Part shown: positions 8,170 through 15,621 of the stretch, piece by piece
How positions within the stretch are numbered: position 1 is the first letter of the stretch
Layout: each line of letters begins with the position of its first letter
Source: Lacticaseibacillus hulanensis
GTDB lineage: Bacteria > Bacillota > Bacilli > Lactobacillales > Lactobacillaceae
Assembly: GCF_004010095.1 (NCBI RefSeq)
Contig: NZ_RRYD01000017.1
Location: forward strand, 1 to 54,727
DNA length: 54,727 bases
Direction: 5' to 3'
Made by a program: the position numbers and the translations under genes
Notes under the pieces: generated by a model
Told to the model about the DNA's origin: nothing
Databases searched by the model: none
Seen by the model: the letters and a program-made list of their open reading frames with translations, nothing else

Positions 8170-8649
8170 TTACTTGTTCAGCAGCGGCATGAAGTCAGTC
8201 GCGGTGTCCCCAGGTGCCATCTGGCTAAACAATTTAACACCCAACTTGTCCAACTCTTTGAAGTTCTCAACATCGGCATCCACCACGTTGACGGAACGGG
8301 TAATTGACCGCGTCTCGTCTGTCTGGGACATGTTCCCAACGTTGATTTCCTTAATCGGTACCCCGAGCTTAATTAGTTCCAGCAGTGGTGCTGGTGTCTT
8401 AGCGACGATGAATACCTTCTGGGAGTCGTACTTGTGCGCCAGAATGTGGTTAGCAGCCGTCTTCACCGGCAGTACGGAAAGGCGTACGCTGGCAGGTGCT
8501 GCCATCCGCAAACCACTTTTTTCAATTGCGCTTCCGGCCACCTTGTCATCAACAACCATGATGCGCGTTGCCTGTAACTTAGTGGTCCAAAGGTTAGCAA
8601 CTTGACCGTGAACCAAACGGCCGTCAATACGTGTTGCAATAATTGCCAT
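8170..8649 (-). CDS. PTS mannose-class EIIB
   Basis: Cytoplasmic phosphocarrier (159 aa) that transfers phosphate from EIIA to the incoming sugar. The opening AIIATRIDGRLVHGQV is the IIB-Man/sorbose signature, with the phosphorylated His14. I use the ATG at 8649, seven bases after GGAGG; the in-frame ATG two codons upstream is too close to that ribosome site. Together with EIIC, EIID and EIIA it makes one complete four-protein permease. Position matches AgaV/GnbB. Confidence 0.93.
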   Translation of the reverse strand: MAIIATRIDGRLVHGQVANLWTTKLQATRIMVVDDKVAGSAIEKSGLRMAAPASVRLSVLPVKTAANHILAHKYDSQKVFIVAKTPAPLLELIKLGVPIKEINVGNMSQTDETRSITRSVNVVDADVENFKELDKLGVKLFSQMAPGDTATDFMPLLNK

Positions 8650-8667
8650 GACCATTCCTCCTTGACC

Positions 8668-8703
8668 GGTATAGATGGATTAATGAACCCGTCCATCTGT
8701 ACC
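8668..8703 (-). other. Intercistronic hairpin before EIIB
   Basis: GGTATAGATGGA/TCCATCTGTACC (11 of 12 pair), 12-base loop, ending just upstream of the EIIB ribosome site. GGTATAGA also resembles half of a GntR (NagR-type) operator, so it may act as DNA site, RNA hairpin or both. Confidence 0.55.
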
Positions 8704-8711
8704 GTAGCTTG

Positions 8712-8765
8712 GGTTACTATCACCAATTCCACTGCGTGTTTTGGTTCGCCACGGTGATATCAACC
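8712..8765 (-). other. Second intercistronic hairpin between agaS and EIIB
   Basis: GGTTACTATCACC/GGTGATATCAACC (11 of 13 pair) with a 28-base loop; flanking GTAG and CTAC extend the pairing. Together with the hairpin at 8668 it occupies most of the 211-bp gap. Confidence 0.45.
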
Positions 8766-8860
8766 CTGTAACCTACAATGTAAAATCAATGCCGCAGCAC
8801 CGATTTTATGAATGAAATAATTGCCTTAATGGCGTGGAATCCAAATTAGAAGTTTCTATT

Positions 8861-10036
8861 TTACCCTGCGTAGTCGTGCAGGATTACCCCTTTGACGACA
8901 CGGTTAACGGTGCCTGATGGGGATGGGGTATCTGGTGTGTTACCAACCTTAATGGAGCTTAGCAGTGCCAGCGTTTGCGCAAACATCACATCAGGTAGTG
9001 CCTGGTACGCCTCGGGAAGCTTACTGTCACCCGTTGCAAACGCGAAGTTTTCACCGGAGAAGTTATTGTCCTGATTGGTGCCAATTGCGACGATGCGCTT
9101 GGCGATCTTGTCGTCGTTGATTTCTTCCATCACGTCCACATCATACTGGCGCGTGTAAGCATTATTGCTCAGGAAGTCAAAGACAAGCGTCTTGTCATCA
9201 ACGAACGACTTAGGACCGTGCCTAAAGCCCATTGAGGTATCGAAAATTGTGGCCAACTTGCCGGCTGTTAGTTCCAAAACCTTAAGCTGTGCTTCACGGG
9301 TCAAGCCACCCAGGCTACCAGAGCCAAGGTAAGTGATGCGGTTGAAATCTTCATCGACGAAGTTTTGAATTTCCGCTTCACGATTAATGACTTCGTGACC
9401 CATGTTGACAATCGTTGCCACGTAATCAGCCTTAGCAACAGCATCCGCCTGATCAAATACAAGCAGTGCGGTCAGTGCCATGCAGGAAAAGCTCCCCGTC
9501 ATCGCGAACCCTTTATCGTTCGAGCCAGCTGGCTGAAGCAACAACAGATTCTTACTCTCGCCGGTTGCGTGCCGCGCGAGGTTGCCGTCTGGTGCACAGG
9601 TAATGGTGATCTGGTGCAGGTTCTTGACCACTTGTTCAGCAAGTTCCACCGTCTTCACGGACTCTGGTGAGTTCCCGCTCCGAGCGAAGGAAACGAGTAC
9701 TGTTGGTGTTTCCGGTTCGAGGAAATCATATGGCGCAGACACAATGTCCGTCGTCGCGATTGATTCAAACCGGAAGTGGCTGCGGTCGCCATGCTGATTC
9801 AGGTATGGGGTCACCGTGTCACCGGTGTACGCACTGGTACCGGCCCCCGTAAAGATGACGCGGGTAACCTTGCCAGATGCAGCATCAATTACCTTCTGCA
9901 GGAATTTGCCAATTGCATCCTTCTGCGCTGAATAGTTATCAAATGCCTCTTCCCACAATTCTGGCTGCTGCTTGATTTCCTTAGTGGTTATCTGCGCGCC
10001 AAGTGCCGTTAATTCTTCCGTCGATTTTGCAAACAC
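8861..10036 (-). CDS. agaS: SIS-domain amino-sugar isomerase/deaminase, AgaS type
   Basis: A 391-residue protein with two SIS (sugar isomerase) domains. The first contains VIFTGAGTSAYTG and SFARSGNSPESV, phosphosugar-binding loops found in AgaS and glucosamine-6-P synthase. AgaS converts galactosamine-6-P to tagatose-6-P with loss of ammonia, the step after NagA in GalNAc breakdown (gnbE in L. casei). The real start is GTG at 10036: TTAGGAGG lies ten bases upstream and homology to the family begins there. The open frame extends another 42 codons to 10162, but that part is a read-through of a structured repeat unit, not protein. No tagatose-6-P kinase or aldolase genes are in the window, so the pathway would be completed elsewhere. 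Confidence 0.9.
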   Translation of the reverse strand: MFAKSTEELTALGAQITTKEIKQQPELWEEAFDNYSAQKDAIGKFLQKVIDAASGKVTRVIFTGAGTSAYTGDTVTPYLNQHGDRSHFRFESIATTDIVSAPYDFLEPETPTVLVSFARSGNSPESVKTVELAEQVVKNLHQITITCAPDGNLARHATGESKNLLLLQPAGSNDKGFAMTGSFSCMALTALLVFDQADAVAKADYVATIVNMGHEVINREAEIQNFVDEDFNRITYLGSGSLGGLTREAQLKVLELTAGKLATIFDTSMGFRHGPKSFVDDKTLVFDFLSNNAYTRQYDVDVMEEINDDKIAKRIVAIGTNQDNNFSGENFAFATGDSKLPEAYQALPDVMFAQTLALLSSIKVGNTPDTPSPSGTVNRVVKGVILHDYAG

Positions 10037-10053
10037 GACTGTCTCTCCTCCTA

Positions 10054-10174
10054 ACAGAGCGGAGTGTCCCGGGTTGAAGTTGAGGATTACCGTTGAATTT
10101 GGTTTGATGGGCGCTTTTCCCATCGGACCAAATTCAGTGGTAACCGCAAACTTCAGGGACACGGAGCTCGACTA
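10054..10174 (-). repeat. Nested-hairpin repeat unit A (121 bp)
   Basis: Nested inverted repeat. Outward to inward: GAGC/GCTC, a 3x3 internal loop GGA/GGA, GTGTCCC/GGGACAC, TGAAGTT/AACTTCA, TTACC/GGTAA, GAATTTGGT/ACCAAATTC, and an apical GATGGG/CCCATC clamp. Plus-strand ends are ACAGAGCG and GAGCTCGACTA. The unit begins one or two bases from the agaS Shine-Dalgarno sequence. It stays open in the agaS frame by chance. Confidence 0.85.
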
Positions 10175-10178
10175 CATC

Positions 10179-10299
10179 ACAGAGCGTAGCCACCCGGGTT
10201 GCTTTTGAGCATTACCGTGAGTTCAGTTTTGATGGGCGTTTTTCCCATCAGAACTGGACTCGTGATAAGCGGAAAAAGCAGGGTGGCGGAGCTCGACTA
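10179..10299 (-). repeat. Nested-hairpin repeat unit B (121 bp)
   Basis: Same plan and length as unit A, exactly 125 bp further on, but with different stem sequences that still pair: GCCACCC/GGGTGGC, TGCTTTT/GAAAAAGCA, GAGTTCAG/CTGGACTC. The apical GATGGG/CCCATC and the ends are conserved. The internal loop reads GTA opposite GGA. Confidence 0.85.
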
Positions 10300-10303
10300 C
10301 ATC

Positions 10304-10424
10304 ACAGAGCGGAGTGTCCCGGGTTGAAGTTGAGGATTACCGGGAAGGTGTCGGTGATGGGCGCTTTTCCCATCATCGACAGCTTCTTGGTAACCGCAAA
10401 CTTCAGGGGCACGGAGCTCGACTA
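10304..10424 (-). repeat. Nested-hairpin repeat unit C (121 bp)
   Basis: Third tandem unit, again 125 bp after the previous one. Outer stem GTGTCCC/GGGGCAC and TGAAGTT/AACTTCA as in unit A, but the inner stem is new (GAAGGTGTCGG pairing with TCGACAGCTTC). It ends 25 bp from the gntR stop codon, so units A-C fill the gntR-agaS gap. Confidence 0.85.
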
Positions 10425-10449
10425 CCACGAAGTTCTCCCGAACCTCGCC

Positions 10450-11190
10450 CTACGTCGTTGATCCACGTCCTGCACCATGGTGCAAAACGCGATAAACAAA
10501 TTGGTCGGCGCGGGTCACGCTGAGCGTAAACTCAACGATTTCCCCGCTCGCACCAGTACTAGTACGTTGGACATTTAAACTAGGCGACCCCTTTGGTACT
10601 TCGAGCAAGTCTGCATCCTTGTCGGGCATCAAACTTGCATAGAAGGCCTCACGCGCATCAATTACCGGCGAATCGTACTTTTGCAGCATCACCGCGTACA
10701 GCCCCAAACGTTCAATCTCTGTTGCCGTCAGCTTTGGAAACCGATCGGCAGGCAGAAATGTTCGTTCAACCATCAGCGGAACCCCATCGGCACAACGCAG
10801 ACGTTTTAGCTTGTATGCTGGTGTGCCAAGCGGGATGTTAAGTTGCTCGGAAATGTACTTAGTTGCCGGAAAATGTTCCAAGTAAACAACCCGTGAATAC
10901 GGTCGCCGGCCTTGCTCTTCCATCTGCTCGGTAAAACTGTATGTGTCTGCCAAGTTTGTGGGTTCAACGAGAGGATTCGCGACGAACGTGCCGCGGCCAC
11001 GACGTCGATAAATCAATCCCATCATTTCGAGTTTGGCCAATGCCGCCCGCACCGTGTTCCGACTAACGTTGTACTCTGACGCAAGCACACGCTCGGCCGG
11101 AATCTGTTGATGCGGCGTCATCTTGGTTTTAATCCGTTCACGGAGCTGATTCACCAGCTGCTCGTGTAGTGGTTGCTCTGCCTGTTCCAT
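10450..11190 (-). CDS. GntR-family (HutC/UTRA) transcriptional regulator of the amino-sugar operon
   Basis: A 246-residue one-component regulator. The N-terminal winged helix-turn-helix (about 6-75) includes IPAERVLASEYNVSRNTVRAAL and RRRGRGTFV; the C-terminal UTRA ligand domain (about 95-235) contains YKLKRLRCADGVPLMVERTFLP. This architecture is that of NagR/YvoA and DasR, which sense amino-sugar phosphates, and of GnbR. It leads the operon, and a TTGGTACCAA palindrome sits between its promoter and its start, indicating autoregulation. Ribosome site GAGG is close (4-5 bases). It is followed by the three repeat units, then agaS. Inferred role: repressor relieved by GalNAc- or GlcNAc-derived phosphate. 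Confidence 0.9.
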   Translation of the reverse strand: MEQAEQPLHEQLVNQLRERIKTKMTPHQQIPAERVLASEYNVSRNTVRAALAKLEMMGLIYRRRGRGTFVANPLVEPTNLADTYSFTEQMEEQGRRPYSRVVYLEHFPATKYISEQLNIPLGTPAYKLKRLRCADGVPLMVERTFLPADRFPKLTATEIERLGLYAVMLQKYDSPVIDAREAFYASLMPDKDADLLEVPKGSPSLNVQRTSTGASGEIVEFTLSVTRADQFVYRVLHHGAGRGSTT

Positions 11191-11209
11191 TTGTCCTCAC
11201 CGCCTTGTA

Positions 11210-11219
11210 TTGGTACCAA
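11210..11219. promoter_or_regulatory. GntR-type operator at the gntR start
   Basis: Perfect palindrome TTGGTACCAA about 10 bp downstream of the -10 box of the operon promoter, close to the expected transcription start. The position fits repression. Confidence 0.65.
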
Positions 11220-11227
11220 CCAGAAGA

Positions 11228-11256
11228 AGTGTAAACGTATTCTTATTTATCGTCAA
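11228..11256 (-). promoter_or_regulatory. Promoter of the gntR-agaS-PTS operon
   Basis: Minus strand TTGACG (11251-11256), 17 bases, TACACT (11228-11233). It is the only good promoter before gntR and is flanked by operator palindromes on both sides. Confidence 0.75.
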
Positions 11257-11299
11257 CCTGACCAATTTGCAAATATGGATACTTTCCGAAAACAAAGTG

Positions 11300-11325
11300 A
11301 TTATTGGTATACGTATACCAATAAT
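11300..11325. promoter_or_regulatory. 26-bp perfect palindrome, GntR-type operator
   Basis: ATTATTGGTATAC followed by its exact reverse complement. The TTGGTATA/TATACCAA core is that of NagR/DasR-type operators. It is centred about 60 bp upstream of the -35 box. Confidence 0.75.
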
Positions 11326-11901
11326 GTTGACGAATAAGAAATATTTATAACACCCTTTAATGACGCGGTTTTGATTTGAACATCGTCAGTATGACAGGCC
11401 GGTGATTATATGCCAAGACTTTTTGGTATATATGCTGACAAAAAAAGACCAATATTTTTGAAAGCGTTGTCGAAGTATCATCGCAAATATCCTCAAAACG
11501 TGATACCACTAGGGTTTTACACCATGTAAGCGTAGTTTTCAATAAATGCCAATTATTGGTCTATACAGGTAAAACGCCTCTATATCAACGTTTGCGAATG
11601 GTACCAATTACGCTAACTATTGTCCTTTGCTATGAAAACCACTTTTTAGTGAACCACGTAGATTATTAGTCATCACGACTCCACGACAAATACCATGGCT
11701 GCGCGGTTTTTAGAGATTGGTATAGATAGATATTTTTGGTACCACATCTGACCCAATTTGCCCGTCAACGCCTCTTTTTTCACGGATTTAGCCGGAATGA
11801 TAACTTGTACCTACAAATTTTTATCTCATTTATCATCAATCTTTCAATTACAAGTTATGTTTATTTTGTTCGTTTTATGCCCAAAATCCTTGTTAGACCA
11901 C
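11326..11901. promoter_or_regulatory. Gene-free control region with further GntR-type sites
   Basis: No coding frame is convincing here and all flanking genes are on the minus strand. Additional operator-like sequences: TATATGCCAA/TTGGTATATA inverted repeat (11407-11432), ATTGGTCTATACAGGT (11555-11570), TGGTACCA palindromes (11599-11606 and 11737-11744), and ATTGGTATAGATAGA (11716-11730), which is close to the published Bacillus subtilis NagR site. Half sites GACCAATA and GATACCA also occur. The sequence is AT-rich compared with its surroundings. Confidence 0.5.
11459..11472. promoter_or_regulatory. cre (CcpA) site upstream of the amino-sugar operon
   Basis: TGAAAGCGTTGTCG matches 13 of 14 positions of TGWAANCGNTNWCA. 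Suggests carbon catabolite control, although it lies about 200 bp upstream of the promoter found at 11228-11256. Confidence 0.55.
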
Positions 11902-11937
11902 AAAAAAAGAGCGTCCACGAATTGTGAACACTCTCCT
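11902..11937 (-). terminator. Terminator after murE
   Basis: Minus strand: stem GAGTGTTCAC/GTGGACGCTC, 5-base loop, then T7. Separates murE from the amino-sugar control region. Confidence 0.88.
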
Positions 11938-11944
11938 AATATAA

Positions 11945-13489
11945 TTATAAATCTTTAATGGCCTTCTGCACTGCGACCGCATCGGTCATCCACGGGGTGT
12001 TAACTCCACGAATCCGCTGGTGATTTTCCGCACCCTTACCCGCGATGATCACAATATCTTCTGGTGCACTCGCCGCAATTGCATCCGCGATGGCCTTTTG
12101 CCGATCCAGTTCAACGTGAACGTGCACGCGCTTGCTGTCGATATTTTCTTCAATATCGCTGACAATCGATTCAGGGCTCTCAAAACCAGGGTTATCCGTC
12201 GTCAGGAACGCGTCATCAGCATAATCGTTCAGCACGCGGGCAAAATCGCCGCGCCGCGAAACGTTCCGGTCACCCGTTGCCCCAATCACCACCAGCAGAC
12301 GCGGATTGTTGAACTCCGCGTTGAGAAAACTAAGCACGGATTTCAGGCTTGAGTAATTGTGCGCGTAGTCAACATAGACGTGTCCGTGACCAGGCACCGT
12401 GTATTCTTCCATCCGGCCCGGAATAGTTACCCTAGATAGGCCGTTTGCTGCCGTTGTCGCGTCGACGCCCGCCAATCCCGCACTAATCACGGCCGCCGCT
12501 GCGTTGCTTTCGTTGTAGTCACCCGTTACCTGAATGCAGTAATTGCCGCCAACATTAAGCGCCACCGCCTTATCCGTTACCGGAATCAGGGTGAATTCAC
12601 TGTGTTGGGTACCCGTCGTGTGACTGTCATAGCGAAAATCAATTTGCAAATCTGGATTTTTCGGGGTGAACGTTGCCGAGGCATATAGGTACACACTATC
12701 GGCGTGGGTGGTTGTCCTGGCCGCCGCGTATACCTCATCGAAGTAATCCGTTTCGGCGTTAATAATCACCTTCCGCGAGTTCACAATCATCTGCATCTTG
12801 CAGTGCAGGTAATCTGCAAAATCCTTGTGCTCGTTTGGCCCAATGTGATCAGGAGCCACATTCAGGAAGACACCAACATCGTAGGTTAGACCGAAGACCC
12901 GGTTACGCAGATATGCTTGGCTGGAAACTTCCATCACCAAATCAGTGAGCCCGTTGTTAACCGCCGTGCGCATGTCGTGGAACAGGTCCATGCTTTCCGG
13001 CGTGGACAGGTCGGAGCGAAACTGTTCCCCCTCACCGAAACCAACAACCCGGTCGATGGACGAGAACAGTGCCACGTGCTTTGGGTGGGCCGCTTCAAGA
13101 ATTCCACGAGTGAAGTAGGCTGATGTGGTTTTACCTTGGGTGCCCGTGTACGCAATAACGTGCAAATCGTCTTGGGGAAAATCATAAAAGGCCGCGCTCA
13201 AAATCGCCATCGCCTTGGTGATGTTCACCACGATGAGGGCGTTCAACCCATTTCCTTCAACGTAAGGTTTCTCGGCAACATAGGTCGTTGCCCCATTATC
13301 CTTGGCCATCGATAGATAAATCGGCCGGAACTTGGCGCCCTTACAAAAGAACAGCGTCGGCCCGCTAACCTTCCGCGAGTCGTACGCAATCCCACTCATT
13401 TCTGCGGCCGTGTCGTTCTGCACGGCACTGCTTTTCAATAAGTGATGCTCCTTCAAGAGTAAAATGCATGCTTGTAATGAGATGCTCAT
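11945..13489 (-). CDS. murE: UDP-N-acetylmuramoyl-tripeptide synthetase (L-lysine-adding type)
   Basis: Cytoplasmic Mur ligase (514 aa) that adds the third amino acid to the peptidoglycan precursor with ATP. Three domains: N-terminal UDP-binding (SGIAYDSRKVSG, about 32-43), central ATPase with P-loop TGTQGKTT near residue 115 and the carbamylated-lysine region, and C-terminal binding domain (VYVDYAHN, GATGDRNVSRR). The specificity motif reads DNPG rather than the DNPR of diaminopimelate enzymes, which with overall likeness to streptococcal MurE points to L-lysine. The usual GTNGKT or GTKGKT P-loop has Gln here. The ribosome site (AAGGA) is about 13 bases from ATG, a little far. Single-gene unit. 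Confidence 0.9.
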   Translation of the reverse strand: MSISLQACILLLKEHHLLKSSAVQNDTAAEMSGIAYDSRKVSGPTLFFCKGAKFRPIYLSMAKDNGATTYVAEKPYVEGNGLNALIVVNITKAMAILSAAFYDFPQDDLHVIAYTGTQGKTTSAYFTRGILEAAHPKHVALFSSIDRVVGFGEGEQFRSDLSTPESMDLFHDMRTAVNNGLTDLVMEVSSQAYLRNRVFGLTYDVGVFLNVAPDHIGPNEHKDFADYLHCKMQMIVNSRKVIINAETDYFDEVYAAARTTTHADSVYLYASATFTPKNPDLQIDFRYDSHTTGTQHSEFTLIPVTDKAVALNVGGNYCIQVTGDYNESNAAAAVISAGLAGVDATTAANGLSRVTIPGRMEEYTVPGHGHVYVDYAHNYSSLKSVLSFLNAEFNNPRLLVVIGATGDRNVSRRGDFARVLNDYADDAFLTTDNPGFESPESIVSDIEENIDSKRVHVHVELDRQKAIADAIAASAPEDIVIIAGKGAENHQRIRGVNTPWMTDAVAVQKAIKDL

Positions 13490-13623
13490 ATTCTTCGTCC
13501 CATCCTTCTAGTGGCGCTTACACCACTGGGTTAATTATATGGTACTGCAGGTTAATTCGCAAAGCCCTTTCATTAGCCTGCTATGTCACCAATACCACCT
13601 AGTCGCTGCGGCTGCCGCCCGCT

Positions 13624-14103
13624 TTAATTGAAGTCACCCATGAGCGTTACGGCACTCAGAACCACGTCGTAATCCCCCGCAGGTGCGTGCACCGTGCACG
13701 TGTCGCCCGCCTTGTGGTTCAATATTGCCGCGCCAAGTGGGGAAACGGAGGTCAAATTCTCCTCGGTGATTTCGGCTTCGGCGGGACCGACCAGGTTATA
13801 CTCATCCTCATCGCCATCTTCATCGCTAAACCGGATTGTCACCCGCTTGCCCAGCGTTGCAACCCCGTCGTCTGCCACCTTCACGACTTGCCCATAGCGC
13901 ATCTCTTTATCCAAAAAGCGCATGCGCCCCTCGAGACCACGCAGCTCACGCTTGGATTCAGTATACTCTGCGTTTTCGGAGCGGTCCCCAAGTGCCGCGG
14001 CCGCAGCCACCCGCTTAATCAGTGCCGGTCGTTTTGCCTTGCACCGCTCAATCTCTGCCGCAAGCCACGCCATCCCTTGAGGTGTGATGTCGAAATAATC
14101 CAT
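13624..14103 (-). CDS. GreA/GreB-family transcript cleavage factor
   Basis: A 159-residue elongation factor that enters the RNA polymerase secondary channel and stimulates cleavage of backtracked RNA. The N-terminal coiled coil carries the acidic tip GDRSENAEY, and the C-terminal FKBP-like domain includes VTIRFSDED, SPLGAAILNHKAGD. The tip has Arg where GreA usually has Leu (GDLSENAEY), and the helix after it (SKRELRGLEGRMRFLDKEM) is GreB-like, so this may be a second Gre paralogue beside a standard greA elsewhere. ATG at 14103 follows GGAGG at eight bases. The 134-bp gap to murE holds only a short AGTGG/CCACT hairpin. Confidence 0.88.
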   Translation of the reverse strand: MDYFDITPQGMAWLAAEIERCKAKRPALIKRVAAAAALGDRSENAEYTESKRELRGLEGRMRFLDKEMRYGQVVKVADDGVATLGKRVTIRFSDEDGDEDEYNLVGPAEAEITEENLTSVSPLGAAILNHKAGDTCTVHAPAGDYDVVLSAVTLMGDFN

Positions 14104-14281
14104 ATACTTACCCTCCACAACCGGACGCACCGCGTCCTAGTTTTATATGGCCTATTGTGCCTAGCTTCGTCCATTTAAGCAACCGTATTCAGGCATCTTT
14201 ATCATTTTGTCGCATCTGGTAATTCAAAATATCGTTGCCGTTCGGGCGTCAACCTCGGCCACCTAATAGTTTTGACCAAGC

Positions 14282-14306
14282 AAAAAAGCCGACCGCAGCC
14301 AGCTTT
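14282..14306 (-). terminator. Terminator after dacA
   Basis: Minus strand: short stem AGCTGGC/GTCGGCT (two wobble pairs) followed by T6, 14 bases past the dacA stop. Confidence 0.7.
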
Positions 14307-14319
14307 CATGCGTTAATTA

Positions 14320-15621
14320 TTAGAATAGATTACTAAAGAAGTTGCCAATCCCGCGGAACATCAGCCGGATGAATCCTGCCTTTTCTACCGTCTTGGTTGT
14401 CTTCACCTGCACTGCAGTTTCGCTTCCATCAACGTAACCGAGGTCATCGCCCTTAACGTTCACGGTAACGTTGCCAACCGTCGTGCCCTTCTTGATTGGC
14501 GCGGCAAAGGTCTTCTTGGCTGCCTTGTAGCTCAGGGTAACGTCCTTCTTGGTCGTGCCGGTTGGAACTGGGACGAGTACAGCCTTGCTCGTTTTAACGG
14601 CAACGGTTGTGTCCTTACCCTTGTCCACATTGATGGTCTTGTGGACAGCAACGCTTGCGTTCTTGCCAACAACCTTCATTTCGGTCCAGTTGCTGAAGGT
14701 CCAGCGCATCAGCGTTGCGGTCTGCTGGAAACGCTTGGTGGCACCCGTACCGCCAGCGTTCAGTACAACCGTGATGATTCGCATTCCGTTCTTCGTTGCG
14801 GTCCCGGTGAAGCATTCACCGGCAGAATCGGTCGTCCCGGTCTTAAGCCCGTCAACATTCAAATCATCCTGGTGGTAAACAAGACCTGGAAGCATCCAGT
14901 CCCAGTTGTCCATCTTGGTGGCGTCGTCAGTCCCCGCACGGAAGGTCTTGTGCGGAATACTGGTGGTGTCGAGCACGTCGGGGAAATCAGCCAGCAACTT
15001 GGACGCAACGATTGCCATATCCTTGGCACTCATCTTGTTCTCGTCGCTCTTGCTGGTGCCGGCCACGATGTTGTTGCCCAAGTCAGAGTTGTTCAGGCCA
15101 CAAGCATTGACGATGGTGGCGTCACTGATTCCCCAGCTCTGGAGCTTCTTATTCATCATGTCGATGAACTTGTCCTGGCTTCCGGCAACAATGTTCCCCA
15201 GCTCCATGGCTGCGGCGTTGGCGGAGTAAATCAGGGTTGCTTGGTAAAGTTCCTTCACGGAGTATGAACCATCCGCACGCAGAGGAACGTTGGAAAGCTT
15301 CTTATCCTGGCTAACCGTGTAGATTTCGTGATCTGGCGTTACCTTGTCAGTCCACTTCACCTTACCGGACTTGATGGCCTCGCGCAGCAGGTACACAGTG
15401 ACCAGCTTGGTCATGGACGCGATTGGCAAAGATGTGTCCGCGTTCTTTGCGTACAGCACCTTCCCCGTTTTGGCGTCAACACTGATTGCGGCCTTCGCAT
15501 TGACGTTAAGCGTGCTGGCAACAGAGTCGGTCGCAGCACTTGCATTAACTGCTGGCAGTACCGTTGCCCCAATCGTCATCGTCGCCAGCAAGGCCACGAT
15601 GTTACGGAAGAACTTCTTCAT
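14320..15621 (-). CDS. dacA: D-alanyl-D-alanine carboxypeptidase (DacA/PBP5 type)
   Basis: Secreted, membrane-associated penicillin-binding protein that trims the terminal D-Ala of peptidoglycan peptides. 433 residues: signal peptide 1-30 ending ASAA, active-site motif S-M-T-K at 69-72, second motif S-A-N in IYSANAAA, third KTG in DGLKTGTTDSAG, then the beta-rich PBP5 C-terminal domain and an amphipathic C-terminal helix (FIRLMFRGIGNFFSNLF) that anchors to the membrane. I chose ATG at 15621, eight bases from AGAGG; a GTG directly before it is possible. Monocistronic, between gre and the two-component genes. Confidence 0.93.
   Translation of the reverse strand: MKKFFRNIVALLATMTIGATVLPAVNASAATDSVASTLNVNAKAAISVDAKTGKVLYAKNADTSLPIASMTKLVTVYLLREAIKSGKVKWTDKVTPDHEIYTVSQDKKLSNVPLRADGSYSVKELYQATLIYSANAAAMELGNIVAGSQDKFIDMMNKKLQSWGISDATIVNACGLNNSDLGNNIVAGTSKSDENKMSAKDMAIVASKLLADFPDVLDTTSIPHKTFRAGTDDATKMDNWDWMLPGLVYHQDDLNVDGLKTGTTDSAGECFTGTATKNGMRIITVVLNAGGTGATKRFQQTATLMRWTFSNWTEMKVVGKNASVAVHKTINVDKGKDTTVAVKTSKAVLVPVPTGTTKKDVTLSYKAAKKTFAAPIKKGTTVGNVTVNVKGDDLGYVDGSETAVQVKTTKTVEKAGFIRLMFRGIGNFFSNLF

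Noticed and set aside
10037-10162. Forty-two extra N-terminal codons of agaS
   Set aside because: The frame is open, but the DNA is repeat unit A, repeated nearby in other frames; the GTG at 10036 has a perfect ribosome site and homology starts there.
10054-10424. REP/RAYT (REPIN) elements
   Set aside because: Size is several times larger than REP sequences and no Y1-type TnpA-REP transposase is in the window; cannot be excluded genome-wide.
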